Below the pieces are notes generated by a model that was given only the letters and a program-made list of their open reading frames with translations, ran no database searches and was not told the DNA's origin. Shown in pieces: positions 45,316 to 55,200 of a DNA stretch of 64,000 nt (position 1 is its first letter; each line of letters begins with the position of its first letter). Position numbers and translations under genes: made by a program. The stretch covers positions 1,157,541 to 1,221,540 of the forward strand of contig NC_016943.1 in assembly GCF_000284015.1 (NCBI RefSeq), written 5' to 3'. Source of the DNA: Blastococcus saxobsidens DD2. Lineage in GTDB: Bacteria > Actinomycetota > Actinomycetes > Mycobacteriales > Geodermatophilaceae.

Positions 45316-46071
45316 GTGGGCGTGAGCGGCCGGGTGCTCGTGCTCGGGGGCACCGGTGAGGCGCGGCGGCTGGCCGCGGCGCTCGTCGCCGACGGGGTCG
45401 ACGTGGCCAGCTCGCTGGCGGGGCGGGTGACCGCACCCGTGCTGCCGGCGGGCGAGGTGCGGGTCGGCGGCTTCGGCGGGGTGGACGGTCTCGCCGCCTG
45501 GCTCGACGCCCGAGCGGTGCGGGCGGTCGTGGACGCCACGCATCCCTTCGCCGCGACGATGACGGCGTCGGCCGCCGCGGCGACCGGAGCCGTCGGCATC
45601 CCGCTGCTGCGCCTGCACCGACCGGGGTGGGTGGCGCAGGCGGACGACGACTGGCGGTGGGTGGACGGTCTGGGCGAGGCCGCCGACGCCGTCCAGGGGT
45701 TCGGTTCGGTCTTCCTCACCACCGGGCGGCAGGGGCTCGGCGCGTTCGCCGGGCTGACGGCGCACTGCCTCGTGCGCTCCGTCGACCCGCCGTCCCCACC
45801 GCTGCCCGCGCGGACGACCATCGTCCTCGCGCGGGGGCCGTTCACGGTCGCCGACGAGCTCGAGCTGCTGCGACGGCACGCGGTGGAGGTCGTCGTCACC
45901 AAGGACAGCGGCGGCGCCATGACGGCGGCCAAGCTCACCGCAGCCCGCGAGCTCGGGCTGCCCGTCGTGCTGGTCCGGCGCCCCCCGCTGCCACCCGGGG
46001 TGCCGACGGTCGCGACCGTCGACGAGGCCCTCGCCTGGGTGCACGACGCCGTCGGTCCGCGCCGCGCCTGA
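45316..46071 (+). CDS. cobK: Precorrin-6A reductase
   Basis: 251 residues. N-terminal Rossmann motif VLVLGGTGEARRLAAALVAD, the conserved DATHPFAATMTASAA, then FLTTGRQGLGAFAGL and VVTKDSGGAMTAAKLTAARE, typical of CobK/CbiJ. NAD(P)H-dependent reduction of the macrocycle. Two GTG starts 6 bp apart (45316, 45322) are both plausible. Confidence 0.94.
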   Translation: MGVSGRVLVLGGTGEARRLAAALVADGVDVASSLAGRVTAPVLPAGEVRVGGFGGVDGLAAWLDARAVRAVVDATHPFAATMTASAAAATGAVGIPLLRLHRPGWVAQADDDWRWVDGLGEAADAVQGFGSVFLTTGRQGLGAFAGLTAHCLVRSVDPPSPPLPARTTIVLARGPFTVADELELLRRHAVEVVVTKDSGGAMTAAKLTAARELGLPVVLVRRPPLPPGVPTVATVDEALAWVHDAVGPRRA

Positions 46072-46079
46072 GACGAGGC

Positions 46080-46176
46080 CGCGAGCAACGAGGCACGCCA
46101 CCATTGATTCACAAATCTTGCGAGATAATCGCCGTGCCGACGGCAACTTGATCCAAGATTCGAGTATGTTGACGGC
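46080..46176 (+). promoter_or_regulatory. AT-rich promoter region of the Schlafen-like gene
   Basis: Clearly less GC-rich than the flanks. Contains GATAAT after TTGCGA, and a 7-bp inverted repeat AATCTTG (46114-46120) / CAAGATT (46154-46160). No confident -35/-10 pair could be set. Confidence 0.35.
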
Positions 46177-47823
46177 GTGGCCGGCTCCCTCTCAGACCTC
46201 TTCCAGCTGACCGACGTCACCGCGGACGAGTTCTGGAACCTGGTCGGCAAGGTCGAACACGAGCGTCTCGACTTCAAGGCCCGCGTACCGAAGGGCCTGT
46301 CGGACACTCTGGCGGCCATGGCCATGACCACCGGAGGCCTCGTGGTCATCGGCATCGACGACGATCGAAAGTTCGCTGGTGCGCAGCTGGAGCAGGCGGT
46401 CTACGACGGTGTGATGACTTCGGCTCATGACGTGGAGGTGTCCGTCACGACCCACGAGCTCCGCGTCGACGGGGTGCCGGTCGTCATGGTGGGAGTGCCT
46501 GCCGTTACCGGACGCTTGGTCACTACACCCAACGGGCGGGTGCTCCGCAGGGTCGGCTCGTCGAATCATCCGCTCCGGGGCGACGCGCTGGCGCGGTTCG
46601 TGCGGGCAGTGACTCTTCACCCTCGCGAAGACGAGCCGGTATCCGGTGTCGGAGTCGCTGACATCGATCTCGACGCCTTGAATCAACTACTGGCTGCACA
46701 AAAGCGTCCCAGGGTGACCCGGCGGGCAGCGCTGAAAAACATGGCTGAGCTCGGTCTCGCTGTTGAGCGGGCAGGCCAGCTCGTGCCGACGGTCGCCGGC
46801 GTCGTCCTGGCCTGCGTGAGTCCAGATGTTCACATCAAAGGTGCGCGTGTCCAGTTCGTCGACCGTCAGGGTGCCCCGACGCGCACCGGAGCATCACGGT
46901 CTAGGCACACGCTGAGTGCGCCCTTGTCCCGCCTGGTCGAAGAATTGGTTGCGCTGATCGAGAATGCCGGCGAGCGTCACGAGGCCGTGGTAGGCCTTCG
47001 GCGCGAGGTTATTCCTACTTTCCCTCGCGAGGTGCTTCGAGAAGCGCTGCTCAATGCCTTGGCGCACCGCGATTATCAACTTTCTGGCGGAACGGTTGAT
47101 GTCACTTTGTTCTCCGACCGCTTGGAAGTGCGTAGTCCAGGCGGACTTGCGGGGCATGTGACGCTGGAGAATCTCAGAGACGAACATTTCTCCCGCAACT
47201 CCCGCCTGATGGGTGCTTTGAAGAGTCTCGAGCTGGTCGATGAGTTCGGGGAGGGGGTGGACCGCATGTACGAGGGAATGGCGGGGCGTCTACTGCCCGA
47301 CCCGACGTGGTCCGCCACGGATGCCTCCGTCACGGTGACCTTGCGGAGCGAGTCCCCTGTGAGCCTCGACGACCAGGTCTGGCTTTCCATGCTGAGCGCG
47401 ACGCAGATGACCACAGACGAGCGTCGCGTGCTCGTCCTGGCCCGTCATGAGGGGCGCGTCACGCGCCGCAGCGTCCGTGCGCTCCTGGGTCCGGACGTCG
47501 ATGTTCCCAGTCTCCTGCGGGGAATGTTCTTCAAGGCGCTTCTGGTCCAAGTGGGCGAGCGCGGGGGGACCTACTACGAGCTGAGCCGAGAGATCGTGGC
47601 GCGTGTGGGTTCGTACGGCATTGCCGCGCAGGCTCGCCGGCGCGAACAACTGGTCGATCTGGTGCAGTCGCGGCGTCGCCTGTCTGTCGCGGAAGCAGCC
47701 GATGAACTGCATGTGCCCCGGGAAATCGTCAAGGGACTTCTTGTGGACCTGACATCCGAGGGGCTGGTTCGGGCAGTGGGCAACACACGTGCGCGCGTAT
47801 ACGTGCCGGCCGCTGACTCTTGA
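46177..47823 (+). CDS. Schlafen/AlbA-2 domain protein with ATPase-like region
   Basis: 548 residues from GTG 46177. The N-terminal AlbA_2/Schlafen domain reads EHERLDFKARVPKGLSDTLA then GGLVVIGIDDDRKFAGAQ. A middle region with FPREVLREALLNALAHRDYQ and LFSDRLEVRSPGGL matches the GHKL-like ATPase domain seen in such proteins. The C-terminus has winged-helix-like segments (RLSVAEAADELHVPREIVKG). Often annotated as transcriptional regulators or helicase-like; some relatives act in phage defence. Less GC-rich than the cob genes around it and not part of an operon, so probably inserted into the cluster. Confidence 0.82.
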   Translation: MAGSLSDLFQLTDVTADEFWNLVGKVEHERLDFKARVPKGLSDTLAAMAMTTGGLVVIGIDDDRKFAGAQLEQAVYDGVMTSAHDVEVSVTTHELRVDGVPVVMVGVPAVTGRLVTTPNGRVLRRVGSSNHPLRGDALARFVRAVTLHPREDEPVSGVGVADIDLDALNQLLAAQKRPRVTRRAALKNMAELGLAVERAGQLVPTVAGVVLACVSPDVHIKGARVQFVDRQGAPTRTGASRSRHTLSAPLSRLVEELVALIENAGERHEAVVGLRREVIPTFPREVLREALLNALAHRDYQLSGGTVDVTLFSDRLEVRSPGGLAGHVTLENLRDEHFSRNSRLMGALKSLELVDEFGEGVDRMYEGMAGRLLPDPTWSATDASVTVTLRSESPVSLDDQVWLSMLSATQMTTDERRVLVLARHEGRVTRRSVRALLGPDVDVPSLLRGMFFKALLVQVGERGGTYYELSREIVARVGSYGIAAQARRREQLVDLVQSRRRLSVAEAADELHVPREIVKGLLVDLTSEGLVRAVGNTRARVYVPAADS

Positions 47824-47845
47824 CTCGCATCCGCCGGGCGGGTCG

Positions 47846-49342
47846 TCACTCGGGATAGGTCCGCGGCGTCCACACTTGGCCGGACGGTCCCATCCGGGTG
47901 CGCGAGGAGCCGATGATCAGCAGGCAGCGCATGTCGACGGTCTCGGGGTCCAGGTCGCCCAGGGTCGTCACGGTGAGCTGCTCCTCGGGCCCGCCGACGT
48001 CATGGCCGACGACGACCACCGTGTCCGGCGAACGGACCTCCAGCAGCACGTCCCGCGCCTCGCCGAGCTGGTGCGGGCGGTGCTTGGACCGGGGGTTGTA
48101 GAGGGCGATCGCCAGGTCGGCGGCTGCTGCGTGGCGGAGCCGGTCGACCACGACGTCCCACGGCTTGAGGACGTCGGAGAGCGACAGCACGCAGAAGTCG
48201 TGCCCGAGCGGAGCCCCGGCCCGTGACGCGACGGCCTGCGCGGCGGTGAGCCCCGGCACGATCCGCACCGGGACGTCCGCGAACTCCGGCCGGCCGGCCA
48301 CCTCCAGCACGGCGGCCGCCATGGCGAAGACGCCGGGGTCGCCGCTGGACACCACCGCGACCCGCCGTCCCGACCGGGCGAGCTCCAGCGCGTGGGCGGC
48401 CCGCTCGGCCTCCACCCGGTTGTCGGTCGGAAACCGTTCCTGGCGGGGGTTGGCTGGCACCCGGTCCAGGTAGGGGCCGTAGCCGATCAGCACCTCGGCG
48501 GCGGCGAGCGCGTCGGCGGCCTCGGGCGTCGTCCAGTACCGCGCACCGGGGCCGAGACCCACCACGACGACCTCGCCCGCCGGCTCGTCGTCCCCGGCCA
48601 CCCGCTCGGTCACCGGCATCTCGTCGGTCAGCGGGCTGGGCAGCAGGGCCAGGGAGAAGTACGGCACGCTCGCCGGGTCCACCTCGGCCAGCGGCATCGT
48701 CCGCTGCCCGTCGGTCGTCGCGCGCTCGACGTAGAGGGCCCGGTCGAGGACGCCGGCTCGGTCGAAGGCCTCGCGGACCTGCGGGAACGTGCGGCCCAGC
48801 TTCATCACCGCGGCCGAGTCGGTCGTCGACAGCCGCTCGGCGAGCTCGTCGGCGCCCAGCGTGCCGGGCAGGACGGTGAGCACCTCGTCGCGCTCGACCA
48901 GCGGCCGGCCGACGGCCGCGGCGGCGCCGCTGACGCTGGTCACGCCCGGGACGACCTCGGTCGGGTACCGGTGCGCGAGCCGCTTGTGCATGTGCATGTA
49001 CGAGCCGTAGAAGAACGGGTCGCCCTCGGCGAGGACCACGACGTCGCGACCGGCGTCCAGGTGGGCGGCCAGCCGCGCGGCGGCGGCCTCGTAGAACTCG
49101 TCGATGGCGCCCTGGTAGCCACCGGGGTGATCGGTGGTCTCGGTCGTCACCGGGTAGACGAGCAGCTCCTCGACCTGCCCCTCGCGCAGGTAGGGCGCGG
49201 CGATGCCCCGGGCGACCGAGCGGCCGTGCCGGGCGGCGTGGAAGGCGACGACGTCCGCGGCGCCGATCAGCCGGGCGGCCTTGACGGTGACCAGATCCGG
49301 GTCGCCGGGGCCCAGCCCGACCCCGTACAGGCGGCCGCTCAC
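47846..49342 (-). CDS. cobIJ: Fused precorrin-2 C20-methyltransferase / precorrin-3B C17-methyltransferase
   Basis: 498 residues from GTG 49342, preceded by GGGAGG at 6 bp. The CobI half (~1-240) has GVGLGPGDPDLVTVKAARL and LAEGDPFFYGSYMHMHKR. The CobJ half (~250-498) has VVGLGPGARYWTTPEAADAL, VVSSGDPGVFAMAAAV and ALYNPRSKHRPHQLGEARDV. The fusion performs C20 methylation and ring contraction. An ATG at 49420 overlapping the cobH stop would add 26 residues encoded by the dispersed repeat; the SD argues against it. Confidence 0.94.
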   Translation of the reverse strand: MSGRLYGVGLGPGDPDLVTVKAARLIGAADVVAFHAARHGRSVARGIAAPYLREGQVEELLVYPVTTETTDHPGGYQGAIDEFYEAAAARLAAHLDAGRDVVVLAEGDPFFYGSYMHMHKRLAHRYPTEVVPGVTSVSGAAAAVGRPLVERDEVLTVLPGTLGADELAERLSTTDSAAVMKLGRTFPQVREAFDRAGVLDRALYVERATTDGQRTMPLAEVDPASVPYFSLALLPSPLTDEMPVTERVAGDDEPAGEVVVVGLGPGARYWTTPEAADALAAAEVLIGYGPYLDRVPANPRQERFPTDNRVEAERAAHALELARSGRRVAVVSSGDPGVFAMAAAVLEVAGRPEFADVPVRIVPGLTAAQAVASRAGAPLGHDFCVLSLSDVLKPWDVVVDRLRHAAAADLAIALYNPRSKHRPHQLGEARDVLLEVRSPDTVVVVGHDVGGPEEQLTVTTLGDLDPETVDMRCLLIIGSSRTRMGPSGQVWTPRTYPE

Positions 49343-49369
49343 GCTCTGCCTCCCGCTCCCGCAGGCCGC

Positions 49370-49419
49370 TCCGCTCCTCGCTCGTTCCTCGCTGCGATGC
49401 TCACGTCCCTGTCCGCTCA
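49370..49419. repeat. Dispersed ~50-bp repeat, copy 2
   Basis: Matches 34885-34935 at about 47 of 51 aligned positions, in the same orientation. It occupies the cobH-cobIJ junction and overlaps the last bases of cobH, apparently separating two genes that elsewhere in this cluster would overlap. Confidence 0.85.
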
Positions 49420-50037
49420 TTCGATATCGCTCGCGATCGCGTTCACGGCGGCGGCGGTGATCGCGCTGCCGCCGCGGCGGCCCCGGACCACGAGGAAGTC
49501 GAGGTCGGAGGCGGCCAGGGCGTCCTTGGACTCGGCCGCGCCGATGAAACCGACCGGGATGCCCAGGACGGCGGCCGGTCGCGGCGCTCCCGCCGCGACC
49601 ATCTCCAGCAGGTGGAAGAGCGCGGTCGGGGCATTGCCGATGGCGACGACCGCGCCGTCGAGCCGGTCGGCCCAGAGCTCCAGCGCGGCGGCGGTGCGGG
49701 TGGTGCCGAGCTCGGCGGCCAGTGCGGGGATGCGCGGGTCGTCCAGCGTGCACACCACGTCGTTGTCCTTCGGCAGGCGCCGTCGCGTGATGCCGGAGGC
49801 GACCATCCGGACGTCGCAGAGCACGGGTGCGCCCGCGTCCAGCGCGTCCCGGGCGCGCCCGACGACGGCGGGGGAGAAGGCCAGGTCCTGCACCAGGTCG
49901 ACCTGCCCGCAGGCGTGGATCATGCGCACCGCGACCCGGGCGACGTCCTCGGGCAGGGCGGCGAGGTCGGCCTCGGCCCGGATGGTGGCGAACGACTGCC
50001 GGTAGATCTCGGCGCCGTCCTTCTCGTACTCGTACAT
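49417..50037 (-). CDS. cobH: Precorrin-8X methylmutase
   Basis: 206 residues from ATG 50037 with GGAGACC upstream. His41 in [15 protein letters not shown] is the conserved catalytic His of CobH/CbiC; also [32 protein letters not shown] and [16 protein letters not shown]. It moves the C11 methyl to C12 to give hydrogenobyrinate. Operon with cobIJ. Confidence 0.95.
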   Translation of the reverse strand: MYEYEKDGAEIYRQSFATIRAEADLAALPEDVARVAVRMIHACGQVDLVQDLAFSPAVVGRARDALDAGAPVLCDVRMVASGITRRRLPKDNDVVCTLDDPRIPALAAELGTTRTAAALELWADRLDGAVVAIGNAPTALFHLLEMVAAGAPRPAAVLGIPVGFIGAAESKDALAASDLDFLVVRGRRGGSAITAAAVNAIASDIE

Positions 50038-50213
50038 GTGCTGGGGTCTCCATCGCACTCCGTGCCGGCGCGGTCCAGCGCCGTGCGGGGGGAGGCTACG
50101 TCCCGTCCGACGGCAGCCCGCCGCGGACCGGCCCGGGCCGCCTGGGTCCGAGCCGGCGATGAGTTCGGCCGGCATGGCGGGTCCAACCATCGTCGACCGG
50201 TCAGGAGGACCCC

Positions 50214-50858
50214 GTGGGACAGCTGCTGAGAGTCCAGAACTTCACCGTCTCCAGGGACGGTTTCGGAGCCGGTGAGAACCAGAGCCTGGAGCGACCGTTC
50301 GGGCACGCCGATCCCGGTGAGCTGATGGCGTGGGCGCTGGCCACGGCGAGTTTCCCCAACCGCGCCGACCCCGGAGGCAGTCGCGGGCTCGACGACTACT
50401 TCACGCGGGACTTCGCGCACGGCATCGGCGCCGAGATCATGGGGCGGAACAAGTTCAGCGCGCAGCGCGGTTCCTGGCCGGACCACGAGTGGCAGGGGTG
50501 GTGGGGGGACGAGCCGCCGTTCCACACGCCCGTGTTCGTCATGACGCACCACCCGCGGCCGTCGTTCGCGCTGTCGGACACCACGTTCCACTTCGTGGAC
50601 GGCGACCCGGCCACGGTCCTGGAGCAGGCGCGGCAGGCGGCGGACGGCAGGGATGTCCGGCTCGGGGGTGGCGCCACGGTCATCCGGGAGTTCCTCGACG
50701 CCGACCTCGTCGACACCCTGCACGTGGCGGTCTCCCCGGTCGAGCTCGGGGCCGGGTCACGGCTCTGGGAGTCGCCCGACGAACTGCTCGACCGCTTCCA
50801 CGCCGACGTCGTCCCCAGCTCGAGCGGGGTGACGCACCACCTCTTCTGGCGGAAGTGA
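50214..50858 (+). CDS. Dihydrofolate reductase / RibD C-terminal family protein
   Basis: 214 residues from GTG 50214 with AGGAGG upstream. DHFR-like core: [20 protein letters not shown], then [31 protein letters not shown] and [20 protein letters not shown]. Members reduce pteridine- or flavin-related substrates with NADPH; the actual substrate is unknown and the chromosomal folA is usually shorter. It lies between cobH and cobG on the opposite strand and need not belong to the pathway. Confidence 0.88.
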   Translation: MGQLLRVQNFTVSRDGFGAGENQSLERPFGHADPGELMAWALATASFPNRADPGGSRGLDDYFTRDFAHGIGAEIMGRNKFSAQRGSWPDHEWQGWWGDEPPFHTPVFVMTHHPRPSFALSDTTFHFVDGDPATVLEQARQAADGRDVRLGGGATVIREFLDADLVDTLHVAVSPVELGAGSRLWESPDELLDRFHADVVPSSSGVTHHLFWRK

Positions 50859-50862
50859 CCGT

Positions 50863-52014
50863 TCAGCCGATCCGGTAACCGGCGGCGGTCGCCACGACGT
50901 CGACGACGTCGCCGGAGGGGCGGCCGCAGCGCCGCGCGCAGCCGACCCAGTGCTGGCGGGCCCCCTCGGCGGGGAGCGAGCCGGCGCGCACCGCGGCGGT
51001 GGCGTCGGCGCGCACGTCGGCCAGCGACTTCGCGCAACCGGGTCGTCCCGCGCAGGCGGTCACCCGCAGCCAGGCGCTCCCGGGATCGAGGACCAGTCCG
51101 GCCGCGGCCAGCTCCGCGGCGGCCCGCGCGTCGGCCAGGTCCGGCAGCACGACGCTGCGCCAGGGCGTCACCTGGAGCTCGCCGCCGGACGTGCGGGCCA
51201 GGAGCTCGGCCTGGGCAGCGGTGAGCCGGCCCAGCGGGACGACGGCGACCAGCGCGGTGCGCCCGTCGTCCTGCGCGACCGCACCGGCCGGAGCGTCCGT
51301 CGGCGCCGCCGGCACGGCGACGGCGGGGGAGCGGAACCCCGGGAGCGCCGCCGCGACCCGGGCGGGCCCCGCGGCGAGGTCGGCGATCCGCCAGGCGGTG
51401 CCGCCCTGTTGTGCGCGCACGTCGAGGAAGGCGCGGGTCGCGGCGAGCGACAGCGCGACGGCGTCGTCGGGACCGGCGCGCATCCCCGTGTCGGCGCCGG
51501 CGAGCAGCAGCGCCACGGTCCGCTCGTCGAGGGCCAGGAGCCCGACGTCGGCGCCCAGCCCCGCGACGTCGCCGCGACCGTCGTCGAAGGCTGCGAGGTA
51601 CCGGCCGGGCAGGTCCGCCAGCCGCGGGTCGGCGCAGAGCCCCGCGTCGAAGGCCGGCACCCAGGTCCGCACGTCGAGCAGCCCGCCCACCCGGCCGCTC
51701 AGCACGCTCGCCAGGACGTTGCGCGCGGTTTCATGGGTAGCGCTGGGCAGCAGGCCGATCGCGGCCAGCCGATCGCCGAGCTCCGGCCCGGCGCCCGCGC
51801 GCAGGCCGCGGAGCTGGACGTTCCCCCGGCTGGTCAGCTCCAGCGCGCCGTCGCCCAGTTCGCGCGCGGCCGCGCTCAGGACGAGCAGCTGGGCCGGGGT
51901 CAGCGTGCCTCCGGGAACCCGGACCCGTGCCAGGGCGCCGTCGGCGGCGGCGTGCGTCTGCAGCGCGCCGGGGCACGCATCCGCCCGGTCGCGAAGCGGG
52001 CGGGCAGCGGTCAT
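50863..52014 (-). CDS. cobG: Precorrin-3B synthase (CobG), nitrite/sulfite-reductase-like
   Basis: 383 residues from ATG 52014. Duplicated ferredoxin-like/NiR-SiR half-domains, e.g. GALELTSRGNVQLRGLRAG and GGELQVTPWRSVVLPDL. The Fe-S cluster ligands appear as CAGRPGCAKS and GCARRCGRPSG. CobG uses O2 to make precorrin-3B, so this marks the oxygen-dependent route. Divergent from cobN. Confidence 0.92.
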   Translation of the reverse strand: MTAARPLRDRADACPGALQTHAAADGALARVRVPGGTLTPAQLLVLSAAARELGDGALELTSRGNVQLRGLRAGAGPELGDRLAAIGLLPSATHETARNVLASVLSGRVGGLLDVRTWVPAFDAGLCADPRLADLPGRYLAAFDDGRGDVAGLGADVGLLALDERTVALLLAGADTGMRAGPDDAVALSLAATRAFLDVRAQQGGTAWRIADLAAGPARVAAALPGFRSPAVAVPAAPTDAPAGAVAQDDGRTALVAVVPLGRLTAAQAELLARTSGGELQVTPWRSVVLPDLADARAAAELAAAGLVLDPGSAWLRVTACAGRPGCAKSLADVRADATAAVRAGSLPAEGARQHWVGCARRCGRPSGDVVDVVATAAGYRIG

Positions 52015-52061
52015 GGCCCTGGCGAGGCTACTGCGGCCCCGGGCGCCAGGTACGGTCCCGT

Positions 52062-52172
52062 CATCACGGCAGTCAGCGAGGAAGTCGGTGCAAGCCCGAC
52101 GCGGTCCCGCCACTGTGAGCCCGGCTCTGCACCCTCAGGAGCACGGGTGAGCCAGACACTCCGGCTGCCGTG
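52062..52172 (+). ncRNA. Cobalamin riboswitch upstream of cobN
   Basis: Plus-strand order GGAAGTCGGTGCAAGCCCGA, GCGGTCCCGCCACTGTGAGC, then the B12 box GAGCCAGACACTCCGGCTGCC-like segment starting at 52149. All conserved cobalamin riboswitch blocks are present. cobN starts ~40 nt later, so B12 should shut off its expression. Ends are approximate. Confidence 0.93.
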
Positions 52173-52213
52173 CCCGACGACCCGGGGCGCGGACCCCGAG
52201 TGAGGAACGCGCC

Positions 52214-55200
52214 GTGAGCGACCCTGCCTTCACCCTGCTGTCCACCAGCGACACCGACCTGCTGTCCGCCCGCGCGTCGGGCGCCGGCTGGCGGCTGGGC
52301 AATCCCGCGCGCCTGGACGATGCCGCGGTGGCGGCCCTCGTGGCGGGCAGCCCGTTGGTCGTCGTCCGGATCCTCGGGGTCCGGCGGCAGTACGAGGAGC
52401 TGCTGGCCCCGCTGCTGGCCGGCCCCGCGCCGGTCGTGGTCCTCGGCGGGGAGCAGGTGCCCGACGCCGAGCTCATGGAGCTCTCCACCGCGCCGATGGG
52501 CGTGGCGACCGAGGCGCACGGCTACCTCGCCCAGGGCGGACCGGACAACCTGACCCAGCTGCACCGGTTCCTCTCCGACACCGTGCTGCTCACCGGCGAG
52601 GGGTTCGAGCCGCCGGTGGTCGCTCCGGACTGGGGGGTGCTCGACCGGACGGCCAGGACGACGAGCGGCCCGCGGGTGGCCGCCCTCTACTACCGGGCCC
52701 ACCACCTGGCCGGGAACACCGACTTCGTCGAGGCGCTGTGCGGCGCGATCGAGGACGCCGGCGGGCAGGCGCTCCCGGTGTTCACCTCGTCGCTGCGGTC
52801 GGTCGACCCGGGACTGCTGGAGACGTTGCGGAGCGCCGACGCCATGGTCGTCACGGTGCTCGCGGCCGGGGGTGCGCGGCCCGCGACCGCGCAGGCAGGT
52901 GGGGACGACGGCGCCTGGGACGTCGGCGAGCTCGCCGCCCTGGACGTGCCGGTGATCCAGGGTCTGTGCCTGACGCGGTCGCGCGAGGAGTGGGCCGCCG
53001 ACGACGACGGGCTCTCACCTCTCGACGTCGGCAACCAGGTCGCGATCCCCGAGTTCGACGGCCGGCTGATCAGCGTGCCCTTCTCCTTCAAGGAGACCGA
53101 CGCCGACGGGCTGACCCACTACGTCGCCGACCCGGAGCGGGCGGCCCGCGTGGCCGGCACCGCGGTCGCGCACGCCCGGTTGCGGCACACTCCGCCCGCC
53201 GAGCGGCGGATCGTCGTGATGCTGTCGGCCTATCCGACCAAGCACGCCCGCATCGGCAACGCCGTCGGCCTCGACACCCCCGCGTCGGTCGTCCGCCTGC
53301 TCGCCGCGATGGCCGGGCAGGGCTACGACATCGGTCCCTTCGACGGTCCCGACGCCCTGCCGGGTGTGGCCGACCTCGACGGGGACGCCCTGGTGCACGC
53401 CCTCATCGCTGCCGGCGGGCAGGACGCCGACTGGCTCACCGAGGAGCAGCTCTCGGGCAACCCGGTGCGCATTCCCGCGGCCGAGTACCGGGCGTTCTTC
53501 GAGACCCTGCCGGCGGACCTGCGCGTCGCGATGGAAGAGCACTGGGGCCCGGCGCCGGGGTCGCTGTTCGTGGACGGCGACGACATCGTCTTCGCCGCGC
53601 TGCGCTCCGGCAACGTCGTGGTGATGGTGCAGCCGCCGCGCGGTTTCGGGGAGAACCCGATCGCGATCTACCACGACCCGGACCTGCCGCCGTCCCACCA
53701 CTACCTGGCCGCGTACTGGTGGCTTCGGTCGGTCTTCGGGGCGCACGCGCTGGTGCACGTCGGCAAGCACGGCAACCTCGAGTGGCTGCCGGGGAAGACC
53801 GTGGGCCTGTCCCCTTCGTGCGGGCCGGATGCCGCCCTCGGCGATCTGCCGTTGATCTACCCGTTCCTGGTCAACGACCCGGGGGAGGGGTCACAGGCCA
53901 AGCGCCGGGCGCACGCGACGCTGGTCGACCACATGGTGCCGCCGATGGCCCGCGCGGACTCCTACGGCGACATTGCGCGGCTGGAGCAGCTGCTCGACGA
54001 GCACGCCAACATCGCGGCGATGGACCCGGGCAAGCTGCCCGCCGTCCGGGCGCAGATCTGGACGCTGCTGCAGGCGGCGAAGCTCGACTCCGACCTGGGG
54101 CTGAACGAGCGTCCGGAGGACGACCACTTCGACGAGATGATCCTGCACGTCGACGGCTGGCTGTGCGAGATCAAGGACTCCCAGATCCGCGACGGCCTGC
54201 ACGTGCTCGGGTCCCCGCCTACGGGTGCGAACCGCGTCGACCTGGTGCTCGCGATGCTGCGCGCCCGCCAGATCTGGGGCGGCTCGGTGGCGCTCCCCGG
54301 CCTGCGCGAGGCCCTGGGTCTCGTGGAGGACGGCACCGCCGGGCTCAAGGCCACCGACGCCGTCGAGGCCCTGGCCGACGCGCTGGTGAGCGGCATGGAA
54401 GAGCGAGGCTGGATCGCCGAAGCCGTGGACGACGTCGTCCGCGACGTGCTCGACCGGGACGACGACGGGGTGGCCGCCGTCCTGCGGTTCGCCGTCGCCG
54501 AGGTGGTGCCCCGGCTCGAGCGGACCACCGACGAACTCGACGCGACCCTGCACGCCCTCGAGGGCGGCTACGTGCCCGCGGGACCGTCGGGCTCGCCGCT
54601 GCGCGGGCTGATCAACGTGCTGCCGACGGGCAGGAACTTCTACACCGTCGACCCCCGCGCGGTGCCCTCACGGCTGGCCTGGGAGACCGGGCAGGCGATG
54701 GCCGAGTCCCTCGTCGACCGCTACCGGGCCGACACCGGGGAGTACCCGCGCTCGGTCGGGCTGTCCGTGTGGGGCACCTCGGCGATGCGGACGTCGGGGG
54801 ACGACATCGCCGAGGTGCTGGCCCTGCTCGGGGTGCGGCCCGTGTGGGACGAGGCATCGCGGCGGATCACCGGCCTGGAGCCGATCCCGCTCGACGAGCT
54901 GGGACGCCCGCGGATCGACGTCACCGTGCGGATCAGCGGTTTCTTCCGGGACGCCTTTCCCCACGTGGTGACCATGCTCGACGACGCGGTGACCCTGGCC
55001 GCCGGACTGGACGAGCCCGCCGACGTCAACTTCGTGAAGGCGCACGTCGAGGCCGACGTCGCCACGCACGGCGACCGGCGGCGCGCGACCACCCGCGTGT
55101 TCGGCTCGAAGCCGGGGGCCTACGGGGCGGGGCTGCTGTCGCTCATCGACTCCCGCAACTGGCGCGGGGACGCCGACCTGGCCGAGGTGTACGCGGTGTG

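Noticed and set aside
49343-49420. 26-residue N-terminal extension of CobIJ from ATG 49420
   Set aside because: The extension is encoded by the dispersed repeat and lacks an SD, whereas GTG 49342 has GGGAGG at 6 bp and gives the family N-terminus.
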